Shown here in pieces: positions 7,317-14,826 of a stretch of DNA of 64,000 nucleotides. Position 1 is the first letter of the stretch, and each line of letters begins with the position of its first letter. Below the pieces are notes generated by a model. That model was not told the DNA's origin. It saw only the letters and a program-made list of their open reading frames with translations, and ran no database searches. A program made the position numbers and the translations under genes. Source of the DNA: Solidesulfovibrio fructosivorans JJ] (GTDB lineage: Bacteria; Desulfobacterota; Desulfovibrionia; Desulfovibrionales; Desulfovibrionaceae); the NCBI RefSeq assembly GCF_000179555.1, contig NZ_AECZ01000001.1:62001-126000 (forward strand), in the 5' to 3' direction.

Positions 7317-7873
7317 GACCGATCCTCCAGAATCGACAACTCGGCAAAGCGCTCCAGGAACATCCGGTGCGCGTCGCGGGGCAGCAGGCCGAACTGGCCG
7401 GGATGACGCAGACCGATCTCGCGCAGGTCGTAGGGCTCGACGCCGACCATCCAGGGACGCGGCGCCGGGGCCATGAGGTATTCCGATTCGGTGGCCAGCA
7501 GGCGCTGGTCGGCGACGTGGATCTCCTCGGGGATCTCCCTGGGGAGATTCAAGCGGTGGGCGACGACCTCCCAGATCCTGGACTCGACATCCCGGAAATC
7601 CGGAAGCAGCGACTTGAGCGGCCGCGTGATATCGTTGGTGTAGGTCTCGGCCGCGTCGTGGAGCAGGGCCAGATACCGCATGGGCTTCGGCACGACGCGG
7701 GACACGTAGACGCAATGCTCGGCCACCGAGTAAAACCGTTTGCAGTGACCGTTGAAACGGCACTGGTTCGACAGCGCGTGCGCGATATCCTTGATGTTGA
7801 CCATGTTCGACAATGGGTCCAACAGATCGAAGGCGAGTCCGCTAAACGTCTGGTTCCAGGGATTACCGCTCAT
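7313..7873 (-). CDS. HD domain phosphohydrolase (YfbR-like)
   Basis: A 186-residue HD-superfamily hydrolase. The metal ligands visible are His53 in SVAEHCVYV, His72-Asp73 in LALLHDAAETY and probably Asp122 in HVADQRLLATE. That spacing matches YfbR-type 5'-deoxynucleotidases. Phages use such enzymes to adjust nucleotide pools, but the substrate is not provable here. The N-terminal FDLLDPLSNMVNIKDIAHAL motif is shared with many phage HD proteins. The start ATG is at 7873 and the stop overlaps the next gene. Confidence 0.87.
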   Translation of the reverse strand: MSGNPWNQTFSGLAFDLLDPLSNMVNIKDIAHALSNQCRFNGHCKRFYSVAEHCVYVSRVVPKPMRYLALLHDAAETYTNDITRPLKSLLPDFRDVESRIWEVVAHRLNLPREIPEEIHVADQRLLATESEYLMAPAPRPWMVGVEPYDLREIGLRHPGQFGLLPRDAHRMFLERFAELSILEDRS

Positions 7874-7897
7874 GCCATGCTCCTCCGTTTTACAGGT

Positions 7898-8620
7898 TCA
7901 GGCCTGGCAAGAGGCCGCGTCGTCGGGCGCATCCGGCCCGAGCACGAACTCCCTGTCCGCCGACCAGGCATCCATCCAGTCCGCCGTGGCCTCCTCCCAG
8001 AGCAGCAGGAACTCCGGCAGCTTTGCCTCATCCCCGCCAACCGCCTCGATGATGCGCGCGCCGAGGAGCGGCCCGAAGTTTTCGATCTGGCGCTTGAAGA
8101 ACTGGGCCCTGGCCGCCAGATCCCGCTCGACCTGCGCCCGCTCGACCAGCTTGCCCTCGAGCATCTCGCGTCGTTTCTGGGTTAGCTTGGCCTGCTCGCA
8201 CTTGTAGTCCGCGTCGGCCGTCAGCCGCCGGCGGGCCTCTTCCGAGAGCTTGCTATCCTCTTCCTTGGCCACGGTGGGGAGGGCGGAGGCGTAGGCCAGC
8301 AGCACCGCCTCCTCGAACTGTCCGGCGGCATTGGTCGGCACGAGCCCGGCCTTGCAGTCGGCGTAGAACTTGGTTTTCTGGATCGAAAAACCACGACCCT
8401 GCAGATAGGCCAGGGCGGCCGGGCGCTTGGCGAAGAGGCGTCCCTCGCCGCTGACCGCCGTGGCCTTTTCCACCTCGTCGCGCACCTTCTTGAAGGCCTC
8501 GATGTTTTCCTTGGTCGGCGTATCGTTCATGCGTCTCTTGGCCCCTTCCTTGGCCCGCAGCAGGGCGGGCAGATCGGTGGCGGCGCTGCGCTCGAGGTAG
8601 GGCGTCAGGTCCTCGCTCAT
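7898..8620 (-). CDS. Terminase small subunit-like protein (Nu1 type)
   Basis: A 240-residue protein with a winged-helix-like DNA-binding part near residues 70-110 (ALAYLQGRGFSIQKTKFYADCKAGLV). A long helical part follows, with EEARRRLTADADYKCEQAKLTQ and then VERDLAARAQFFKRQIENFG. This order resembles Nu1-like small terminases of deltaproteobacterial prophages, which recognise the packaging site. The gene is separated from the large subunit by five small genes, which is unusual. The ATG at 8620 overlaps the methyltransferase stop. Family call is moderate; a profile search would decide. Confidence 0.65.
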   Translation of the reverse strand: MSEDLTPYLERSAATDLPALLRAKEGAKRRMNDTPTKENIEAFKKVRDEVEKATAVSGEGRLFAKRPAALAYLQGRGFSIQKTKFYADCKAGLVPTNAAGQFEEAVLLAYASALPTVAKEEDSKLSEEARRRLTADADYKCEQAKLTQKRREMLEGKLVERAQVERDLAARAQFFKRQIENFGPLLGARIIEAVGGDEAKLPEFLLLWEEATADWMDAWSADREFVLGPDAPDDAASCQA

Positions 8621-9954
8621 GCCGCGCCCTCCCCGACCGGAAAGGGCCGCCCATCCGGACGGGTGGCCACGTGGCCGGTGTGGTCCTGCCAGCGCCGCAC
8701 GATCACGTCGCAAAAGCGCGGATCCAGTTCGAGGGTGCGGCAGGACCGCCCCAGGCCCTCACAGGCCATGAACGTGGAGCCGGAGCCGCCGAACGGATCG
8801 ATGACCAGGTCGCCCGGACGGGAGGAGTTGCGGATGAAGCGCTCGAGGAGCGCCACGGGTTTCATGGTGGGGTGCGCGTCGCTGCGGGGCGGCTTGTCCA
8901 CACTGATGATGGAGCCCGGAGCGATTTCCACGGACAGATCCTGTCCGGACACGAGATAGACGTTATCGCCGGCCGGGATCTGCACGCGGCCGTCATCCAG
9001 GAGCACCGCGCCCGGCAGCGCCTCGAGGAGTGTGGTCTGGCGGCGGCCGCCGAACCAGGCGTGACGGCCGGTCGGCTTCCAGCCATAGAGGATGGGTTCG
9101 TGCTGCCAGTGATAGTCCGAGCGGCCGAGCACGTGGACGTTTTTGCGCCAGATCAGGCACCCGGCCAGCTTGAAGCCGGCGGCCAAAAAGGACTCACGAA
9201 AAGTGAGTCCCTCGGTTTCGGAATGGGCCACGTACACGGCCGCGCCGTCGGCCAGCACCTCGAAAAGCGCGGCAAAGGCTCGGCCCAGGAATTCACGAAA
9301 GGCGGTTTCGCCCATGTTGTCGTTGAGGATCTTTCCGGCCTTGCCCTCGACGGCCACGTTGTAGGGCGGATCGGTAACGGCCAGCTCCGGGCGCTCTTCG
9401 CCGAGCAGTGCGGCCAAATCGGTCGAACTGGTGGCGTCGCCGCAAAGTAGCCGATGCCGGCCAAGCAGCCAGACGTCGCCTGGCCGTGTCAGCGGCGTCT
9501 CGGGCACTGGCGGCACGTCGTCGGGATCCGTGCGGCCGGAAAGCGGCAGCAGGCCGAGCAGTTCATCCAGTTCGGCCACGTCGAAACCGGTGAGCGCGAG
9601 ATCCACATCCAGCTCCCGCAGCTCACCCAGCTCCACGGCCACCATATCCTCATCCCAGGCCGCCCAGGTGGCCGAGCGGTTGACGAGCAGCCGGAAGGCG
9701 CGCACCTGCGCCTCAGTGAGCCCGTCTGCCGGGATCACGGGCACCGTGGCCAGCCCCAGGCGCGCGGCCGCATCCAGGCGCAGGCGGCCGTCGACCACCT
9801 CGCCGTCACAGCGCGCCAGCACCGGAACCCGAAACCCGTATTCCCGAATCGCCGCCATCATCCGTTCCACCACATCCTTGCCGTATTTGCGCAGGCCCCG
9901 CTCGTAGGGCCGCAGCCGCGCCAGCGGCCATTGTTCGAGTTTGAGCGTTTCCAT
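8617..9954 (-). CDS. ParB-like nuclease / DNA methyltransferase fusion
   Basis: A 445-residue two-domain protein. Residues 1-110 are a ParB/Spo0J-type domain (QWPLARLRPYERGLRKYGK, EVVDGRLRLDAAARLG). Residues 155-435 are an amino methyltransferase with catalytic motif DPPYNVAVEG near 195 and the SAM-binding motif DPFGGSGSTFMACEGLG near 390. DPPY before the FxGxG motif places it in the beta group (N6-adenine or N4-cytosine). HPTMKPVALLERF is also typical. Phages use these to modify their DNA and evade restriction. No restriction partner is nearby, so it is an orphan. It starts at ATG 9954. Confidence 0.93.
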   Translation of the reverse strand: METLKLEQWPLARLRPYERGLRKYGKDVVERMMAAIREYGFRVPVLARCDGEVVDGRLRLDAAARLGLATVPVIPADGLTEAQVRAFRLLVNRSATWAAWDEDMVAVELGELRELDVDLALTGFDVAELDELLGLLPLSGRTDPDDVPPVPETPLTRPGDVWLLGRHRLLCGDATSSTDLAALLGEERPELAVTDPPYNVAVEGKAGKILNDNMGETAFREFLGRAFAALFEVLADGAAVYVAHSETEGLTFRESFLAAGFKLAGCLIWRKNVHVLGRSDYHWQHEPILYGWKPTGRHAWFGGRRQTTLLEALPGAVLLDDGRVQIPAGDNVYLVSGQDLSVEIAPGSIISVDKPPRSDAHPTMKPVALLERFIRNSSRPGDLVIDPFGGSGSTFMACEGLGRSCRTLELDPRFCDVIVRRWQDHTGHVATRPDGRPFPVGEGAA

Positions 9955-10076
9955 CCGATCGTCCCCGTGCTACTGCCTCCGGGCCATGCATGGCTGGAGG
10001 GCTGGGGTTTCCTGGTCGGATGCTCCTGTCATCCGGCCGCCGGTCGGAGCTGCAACTCCGGCAGGCAGCCCTCCAT
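9955..10076. other. Short phage spacer
   Basis: About 120 bases between two minus-strand phage genes. Only very short frames occur (up to 20 codons) and none has a good ribosome-binding site. I see no clear terminator or promoter. Confidence 0.4.
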
Positions 10077-10334
10077 TTACTTAATTGCGCTCTTCGCCCT
10101 AAAAGCTTCGTCTGATTTTTCGCGCCACAACTCTTTTGGGAAAGATGCAGCATAAAGGAATGCCACTACTTCCATGACATGGAAGCCGCCACGACAACCT
10201 TTTTCTAAGTCCATCATGGCTTCCTGCGGGCCATACAAGTGGCAATAGACTTCATAAACCTTTTTAATTACGCCTTCAGGCAGAGACCAAGACTTTCTTT
10301 CAAGATCACGCGTCTGCACTGGATAGAAATCCAT
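10077..10334 (-). CDS. 85-residue hypothetical protein, lower G+C
   Basis: Starts at ATG 10334 behind AAAGGAGATAAGA, a strong site. The sequence MDFYPVQTRDLERKSWSLPE, then GVIKKVYEVYCHLYGPQEAM, ends in KELWREKSDEAFRAKSAIK. It is helical, with no membrane segment and no recognised domain. Its base composition is more A+T-rich than the methyltransferase and primase genes on either side, suggesting recent entry. The function is unknown. Confidence 0.65.
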   Translation of the reverse strand: MDFYPVQTRDLERKSWSLPEGVIKKVYEVYCHLYGPQEAMMDLEKGCRGGFHVMEVVAFLYAASFPKELWREKSDEAFRAKSAIK

Positions 10335-10348
10335 TCTTATCTCCTTTT

Positions 10349-12025
10349 TTACGCCGCTTCAGGACAGCGCCAGAAGTCCAGTCGGGCCCAGCCGGCAAAC
10401 GACAGATTTGCCGTCTCGGGATCCGCGCGCCGCACAATGGCCGCGACCTGCCCGTTGCCATCGGAGCGGCCGAACACGCCGCGCATACCCTCGACCGAAC
10501 GCATGCCCCGGTAATCCGCGAACCACAGCACCGCCTCGAGGCACGCCCCGAAAAACATCCCCGCGATGCGATCGCACTCCGCCGCCGGAACCTCCCGCGA
10601 CACGCGCAACGCCAGCAGCCGCTCGGCATTGCTGTCCCGGCCGGGCACGAGCACAGGCTCCACACAGTATCGCGCCATGGCCTCGAGCAGCTCGCGGAGC
10701 GGCACCAGCTCGAACGCGGTCACGTGGTCTGGATCGAGCCAACGGACGGTTGGAGCGTCCTCCCGGGCCTGGGGCACATCCGGAACGGACGCACGCGCAT
10801 CTTCTGTCGCCGCCGGCGCATTCTCGACCGCGCCGCCCCGCGCCGCCTCTTCTTCTCCCGCCCCCACGCAACGCGGCTGTCCAGGCGGCAAAAGTCCTGG
10901 ACGCAACACCGCCGGCAGCCCGGCAAGGATCCAGGCGCGCAGATTCGCACCCTTCTCGAAGGCCTCGCCGGGATCCTTGCCCACTGGGACGGGCCAGCGT
11001 TTGGCGCGCGGGAAGCTGGCCATCCACCGGGCGCACCCCTTGGCCCCGGCCCCGTCCTTGCCCTCGGCGTCCAGGGCCACCAGGATGGCCAGGGCGTCGT
11101 GCAGGGTTTCGAGCACCCCGGCTTCGATCTTCCTGACACTGGCCGTCATCACCGACACAGCCCCGGCCAGATCGCCGGCCACGTGGTGCAGCATGAGCGC
11201 GTCCAGCTCGGACTCGACCACCACAAAGGCGCGCGCGTCGCGGCCAAGGATCATGGCGTCCATGTTCGATCCGGGAATGACGTAGTATTTCGTCTCCGCG
11301 CGGAACTCGCGGCGATCGGCCTCGGGCCGGCGGATGCGCAACCGTGCGACGGGGCTGTCCGGGGCAGTGCCGGCGAAATGCGGGATGACCAAGCCGCGGG
11401 GGATCCAGAAGGTCTTTTTCAGCGTCGGCTTGCCGCTCTTGTCCGGCTTTCCCTCGACCGGCGGCAGGCCCCATCTGGCGCGGGGGCGGATGAGGCAGGA
11501 CCGTCCCTTCTCACCCGGGTTCCAGCCCAGGCGGTAACGCTGGACAGCCTCGAGGGGCAGACCGCGCGCGGCGAGCCAGGCAAGCTCTTTAGGACTGGCG
11601 AGGAGCTGCTGGTGGGCCCAGGCGGCAAAGTCGGTCGCCTTTTGGGTCCACAGTTCGGCCGGAGGCACGGATGGCGCGGCCTCGAACGTGCCCTGACCGG
11701 CGGACGGCTTCGGCGGACGCGGCAGGGAGGATGCCGTGGCCCGGGCCGCCTCGATACCAAGATGGCGACAGGCCTCAACGTAGGACATGCCTTCATAGTC
11801 CCGCAGGAACTGGATGGCATCGCCGTAAGCCCCGCACTGACGGCACCAGTAGCCGCCGCGCCCCTCGTGGTCAGCCGGCTTGATCATGCAGCGGTCTTCG
11901 CCGCCGCAGGCCGGGCAGGGCGCTGCCCACTCGCCGCCCGTTTTCTTCTTCGGCGCAAGCCCGTGTGCCTCGAACAAACCAAGCAGATCAGCGGCCATGG
12001 CGGCAATGTCCTGTCTGCATGGCAA
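10349..12025 (-). CDS. Phage DNA primase with CHC2 zinc finger and TOPRIM domain
   Basis: Makes RNA primers for phage DNA replication. The 558-residue protein has an N-terminal CHC2-type zinc finger (CPACGGEDRCMIK near 38-50 and YWCRQCGAYGDAIQFL near 60-76). A TOPRIM core follows, with the glutamate motif FVVVESELDAL near 255-265 and ILVALDAEGKDGAG near 300. The C-terminal part is Ala/Glu rich and then unassigned. The start may be ATG 12025 or Met10 (11998); both have AGGA upstream. The gene lies next to a replicative helicase across an iteron-rich spacer, so primase and helicase are likely used together. Confidence 0.9.
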   Translation of the reverse strand: MPCRQDIAAMAADLLGLFEAHGLAPKKKTGGEWAAPCPACGGEDRCMIKPADHEGRGGYWCRQCGAYGDAIQFLRDYEGMSYVEACRHLGIEAARATASSLPRPPKPSAGQGTFEAAPSVPPAELWTQKATDFAAWAHQQLLASPKELAWLAARGLPLEAVQRYRLGWNPGEKGRSCLIRPRARWGLPPVEGKPDKSGKPTLKKTFWIPRGLVIPHFAGTAPDSPVARLRIRRPEADRREFRAETKYYVIPGSNMDAMILGRDARAFVVVESELDALMLHHVAGDLAGAVSVMTASVRKIEAGVLETLHDALAILVALDAEGKDGAGAKGCARWMASFPRAKRWPVPVGKDPGEAFEKGANLRAWILAGLPAVLRPGLLPPGQPRCVGAGEEEAARGGAVENAPAATEDARASVPDVPQAREDAPTVRWLDPDHVTAFELVPLRELLEAMARYCVEPVLVPGRDSNAERLLALRVSREVPAAECDRIAGMFFGACLEAVLWFADYRGMRSVEGMRGVFGRSDGNGQVAAIVRRADPETANLSFAGWARLDFWRCPEAA

Positions 12026-12254
12026 GGTCCTGGCAATATCCTGGCCGTAACCACCTATCTTTCTTTTCTTTTTTAAGAAATAGGATGATAGGATAGGACA
12101 TGATGGTATGCTCCGAGCCGAGGTTTGAACGTTTAGCCGGCATTACATGCCGGGGTCCTGATGTCCTGGCGCACCCCTCCGTCCAGGAAACGCGCCCCTT
12201 TCCGCCACCAGGACAATCCAGCCGGAAGGTCCTGGAGAACGTCCTATGTCCTGG
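12007..12254. other. Candidate phage replication origin: iterons and AT-rich tract
   Basis: The primase-helicase spacer and its edges hold repeated copies of RTCCTGG: full direct copies at about 12026, 12038, 12163, 12228 and 12247, partial ones at 12008, 12154 and 12241, and inverted copies CCAGGA at 12183 and 12208. A stretch with no G+C-rich block (12054-12098, CTATCTTTCTTTTC onward) sits among them, with a three-fold AGGAT/AGGAC run. A 7-bp hairpin CCGGCAT/ATGCCGG is at 12137-12153. Clustered iterons plus an AT-rich unwinding region between replication genes is the standard origin layout; function is inferred. Confidence 0.5.
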
Positions 12255-12256
12255 CC

Positions 12257-13894
12257 TTACTTCGGGCCTTTTCCCCAGAGACTTTTTCCGTAACTACCTT
12301 CTTTATCTGCCCTTTTGTCTGGATATGCGTCCTCGGCGACGGGATTGAGCTGCACGCCGTAGTAGTAGACGGTGCCGCCCTTGCGATCCTTGTGGATCTT
12401 CCGCCCGAGCTGCTTGCCAAATGCGTTCATGCTGGGGACGTATTTCCCCCGGTTCTTGAAGTACCAGCGGGTGTAGAGGTCGTAGATCGCGGTAGCCGAA
12501 ACACGGTCCGTGGGATCCGTGGTGAGGAGGCACTCGTCCACGAAATCCTGCACGTGGTCCTCCTCCCGCTGGTATTCCTCGGTGGCCGCCAGCACCGATG
12601 CCGGTGGCGCGATGCCGTCGCGCTGCCAAAGAAGACAACCCCGTACCAGCCAGGCCAGGATCCCGGGCAGCTCCTTTTCGAGCCGTTCGGGTATGGTGCG
12701 ATCGCGTTGCCGCTCATGCTCCCGCGTGGGCTTGTCCACGTAGCGGTAGGGGAAATTGACCAGGCGAAGCCGATCCCAAAAGGCGTATTCGTGGGCCCCG
12801 GCGTGCGGCTTGTGGTTGGTGAGAAGGAAAAGCGTGTGCGTCGGGTAGAAGCTGGAAGGATCACGGTCCCACATGTAGCGGCCGGTCAGGCGATCATCGC
12901 CCGACAACCACTTGACCCGGGCGATGGAAAACCGACGGTTCTCGTCGGACTCGGTGGCGTAGGCGATGCGCAGGCCGTTGAGCGACATGATGGTGGGCGT
13001 GGGCTTGTCCGCGTCCCGGGCCTGCCCCTGATCGAGGAGCAGCTCGGCCGGGATCGGCGCCATGTAATCGCCCAAGACCTTTCCCAAGGTCTCGACCATC
13101 ACCGTTTTTCCGTTGCGGCCGTCCCCGGCCAGCACCACAAAAAGTGGCTCGCACGACAAGCCGGTGATGGCGTAGCCGAACACACGCTGCAGGAAGGCGG
13201 CTACCTCTGGGTCGTCGCCGACGATCTCCTGGACGAAACTGGGCCAAAGCGGAACCGGCGCATCAATGCCCTGCCACTCGACGCCGCAGGTCCTGCGCAC
13301 ACGATCCCCAGGTCGCGCTTTGCGGAACTCCCCGGTGTGCAGATCCACCACGCCGTTGGCCACGCCGAGCAGGTATGGATCCGCGTCGAACTCCTCCATG
13401 CGCACCAGCAGCGGATCGTCATTGGACAAAGCGAACCGGAGCGCGGCCGAGACACCGGAACCCTCTCGAAGATCATCGACGTTTTTGCGCAGCCGCTTGG
13501 AGAGGCGCTGCAGGCGTTTTTCCGCCTCGTCGTCCCGGGCCTGTTTGACCTCCGAAATCTTGAGTTCCGTTTCGAGGCGCGTCTGTTCGTATTGGGCGAC
13601 GACGGCCTCGACCAAGGCCTCGGCCCGGTAGACAGTGACCTGTTTCCAGTAAGCGCCCGTCCACTCGAACCACTGGCTTTTGAGTTCCGGCGCGCAAAGG
13701 AGGGTCCCCTTGTGCACGGCGGCGTAGAGGATGCCGTCCCCCTTTTGCCCGGCGTAGAGGCAGCGTTTGACGAACTCGTAGTCAATGACCGGCGCGGCGT
13801 CCGCGGCCTCAGTCCCTTCCTCTTTCACGCGCTCGGCCACCTGGGCGGCGGCGGCCTCGATTTCTTCCGGCGTCGGATCTTTTCGATCAGGCAT
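12257..13894 (-). CDS. Phage/plasmid primase-helicase, D5/P4 family SF3 helicase
   Basis: Replicative SF3 AAA+ helicase of the P4 alpha/D5 type. The P-loop GDGRNGKT is at residues 257-264, with the B motif around KPTPTIMSLNGLRIAYATE. The sensor-like LFLLTNHKP occurs later, and RLRLVNFPYRYVDKP is the typical tail of the ATPase core. The D5 N-terminal module lies at about 170-250 (YLLGVANGVVDLHTGEFR). A wHTH-like C-terminal domain includes YDLYTRWYFKNRG. There is no primase active site in this protein; priming is provided by the next gene. It starts at ATG 13894 and is the first gene of the visible phage operon. Confidence 0.93.
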   Translation of the reverse strand: MPDRKDPTPEEIEAAAAQVAERVKEEGTEAADAAPVIDYEFVKRCLYAGQKGDGILYAAVHKGTLLCAPELKSQWFEWTGAYWKQVTVYRAEALVEAVVAQYEQTRLETELKISEVKQARDDEAEKRLQRLSKRLRKNVDDLREGSGVSAALRFALSNDDPLLVRMEEFDADPYLLGVANGVVDLHTGEFRKARPGDRVRRTCGVEWQGIDAPVPLWPSFVQEIVGDDPEVAAFLQRVFGYAITGLSCEPLFVVLAGDGRNGKTVMVETLGKVLGDYMAPIPAELLLDQGQARDADKPTPTIMSLNGLRIAYATESDENRRFSIARVKWLSGDDRLTGRYMWDRDPSSFYPTHTLFLLTNHKPHAGAHEYAFWDRLRLVNFPYRYVDKPTREHERQRDRTIPERLEKELPGILAWLVRGCLLWQRDGIAPPASVLAATEEYQREEDHVQDFVDECLLTTDPTDRVSATAIYDLYTRWYFKNRGKYVPSMNAFGKQLGRKIHKDRKGGTVYYYGVQLNPVAEDAYPDKRADKEGSYGKSLWGKGPK

Positions 13895-14384
13895 GGTCAG
13901 GCAGTCCCCACAGGTCTAGCCCCCGGCAAGCCGAGCTGCCGGCGACGGTTTTTTCCGTTTTTCCGCCAGATTTTTTCCGCAAAATTCCGCGACACCCCGC
14001 ACCCCAACGTGCGCGATGCTAAAAGGCCCCAGGAAGGACCCGCGACCAGGGCCAGGCCGCCAGGACCTCGCTGGACAGTTTTAGAGAGATGAGAGAGGGA
14101 GAGGGGGGCGGAAAGAGCCGCCTCGCTGGCGCTCGGCGGGATCGGTAGCGCCTTCAGGCCGTGCCGCGCGGACGAACGTCCTGGAAGCGGCACACACCTG
14201 ACGGCGGCACGGTCTGAAGGCGCGTCACCATATGCATTCCAGGCGGTGAATGCCTCAAGCGGATAAATCGGGGGATAAATAGCTGTGGGCCGAAACCGTG
14301 CTCTACCCAGGCAGCCAACGAGGAAGTGCGGTTGGAAAATGTGGACATTGGGGGCATCCGTGGCTATCACGGGGACCGACCCCG
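13895..14384. other. Non-coding right end of prophage
   Basis: About 490 bases without a convincing gene between the helicase start and the attachment site. The minus-strand frame across it merely continues the shadow of the tRNA. It holds a purine-rich tract (14080-14110), the 20-bp inverted repeat listed separately and a small repeat GCATTC/GAATGC at 14234-14253. It most likely contains the early promoter or leader and the attachment-site arm. No integrase or repressor gene is present. Confidence 0.55.
14148..14223. repeat. Long inverted repeat with alternative pairing
   Basis: A 20-nt arm at 14148-14167 is complementary to 14204-14223 with a single mismatch that would be a wobble pair in RNA. 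The inner 7 bases GTGCCGC (14161-14167) can instead pair with GCGGCAC at 14187-14193. A small GGAC/GTCC hairpin (14170-14181) lies between. The layout could be a switching leader or a recombinase-binding region. Confidence 0.6.
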
Positions 14385-14432
14385 GGCCTCCGGAGCCAAA
14401 GGCCGGGCGTTCGAATCGCCCATTGCCCACCA
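14385..14432 (+). other. Phage attachment site: 3' half of tRNA-Arg(CCG)
   Basis: From the anticodon loop CTCCGGA (14388-14394, anticodon CCG) through a perfect T-arm (GGGCG, loop TTCGAAT, CGCCC at 14405-14421) to ATTGCCC, discriminator A and an encoded CCA (14430-14432), this is a tRNA 3' half. Bases upstream cannot form the D-arm or close the acceptor stem beyond a few pairs, and only three pairs of the anticodon stem remain. It is therefore not a working tRNA but the duplicated 3' end left at one prophage junction. The intact gene should lie at the other junction, outside the window. Confidence 0.75.
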
Positions 14433-14440
14433 TAGATTAC

Positions 14441-14472
14441 AAAGGGTTACGGTTACTGCCGTAGCCCTTTTT
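14441..14472 (+). terminator. Intrinsic terminator of the tRNA locus
   Basis: AAAGGGTTACGG and CCGTAGCCCTTTTT form a stem of about 9 G/C-rich pairs (one wobble) plus A-T pairs, followed by five T. It directly follows the CCA end of the tRNA fragment, so it is the chromosomal terminator of the original tRNA. Confidence 0.85.
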
Positions 14473-14826
14473 GCGTTTCGACAAGTAACGGCGTTGTGGC
14501 TGATGATCAGTATTGCCTGTGTGCGGTTGTTCGGCTATTTTTTTATAAAAGTATACTAACGCGCGTATGACCGCGCGGTAGGGCGCCACTGCCAATGCCT
14601 TCGATCTTCGTTTCCCACGGCGCGCCAAGGTGGTGCCTGCAAACGCAGTCGACGCGGGATTTTCCGAGGAAACTTGGCGAGGTCCCTGACACCGGGAACC
14701 ACCCACCCCGGCATGGGGAGACTCCTGAACGACGGCTACACCTTTGGTTTGTTGTCCATGACGGATTGAGCCTGGGAATAAACCCGGGACAGCCAATGCA
14801 CGGCGCAAGAAACCTACGGAGCGCCC
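14473..14826. other. Spacer upstream of the RTX protease
   Basis: About 350 bases with no gene. An AT-rich patch at 14536-14557 contains TATACT (14552-14557), a possible -10 box, with TTGTTC 19 bases upstream. The spacing is long, so the promoter is tentative. The rest to 14820 shows no riboswitch or RNA that I recognise. Confidence 0.35.

Noticed and set aside
9990-10060. A 20-codon frame starting MTGASDQETPALQ
   Set aside because: No good start signal and too short to judge; could be real but unsupported.
14351-14432. Complete tRNA gene
   Set aside because: Only the 3' half folds. Upstream bases give no D-arm and leave mismatches in the acceptor and anticodon stems, so I call it an attachment fragment.
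13897-14433. 178-codon minus-strand frame at the prophage end
   Set aside because: Its first residues are the reverse translation of the tRNA fragment and the rest covers inverted repeats. No ribosome-binding site or family.
14602-14820. Riboswitch (cyclic di-GMP or other) upstream of the RTX protease
   Set aside because: Some GC-rich short pairs are present but the conserved bases of the known classes are not.
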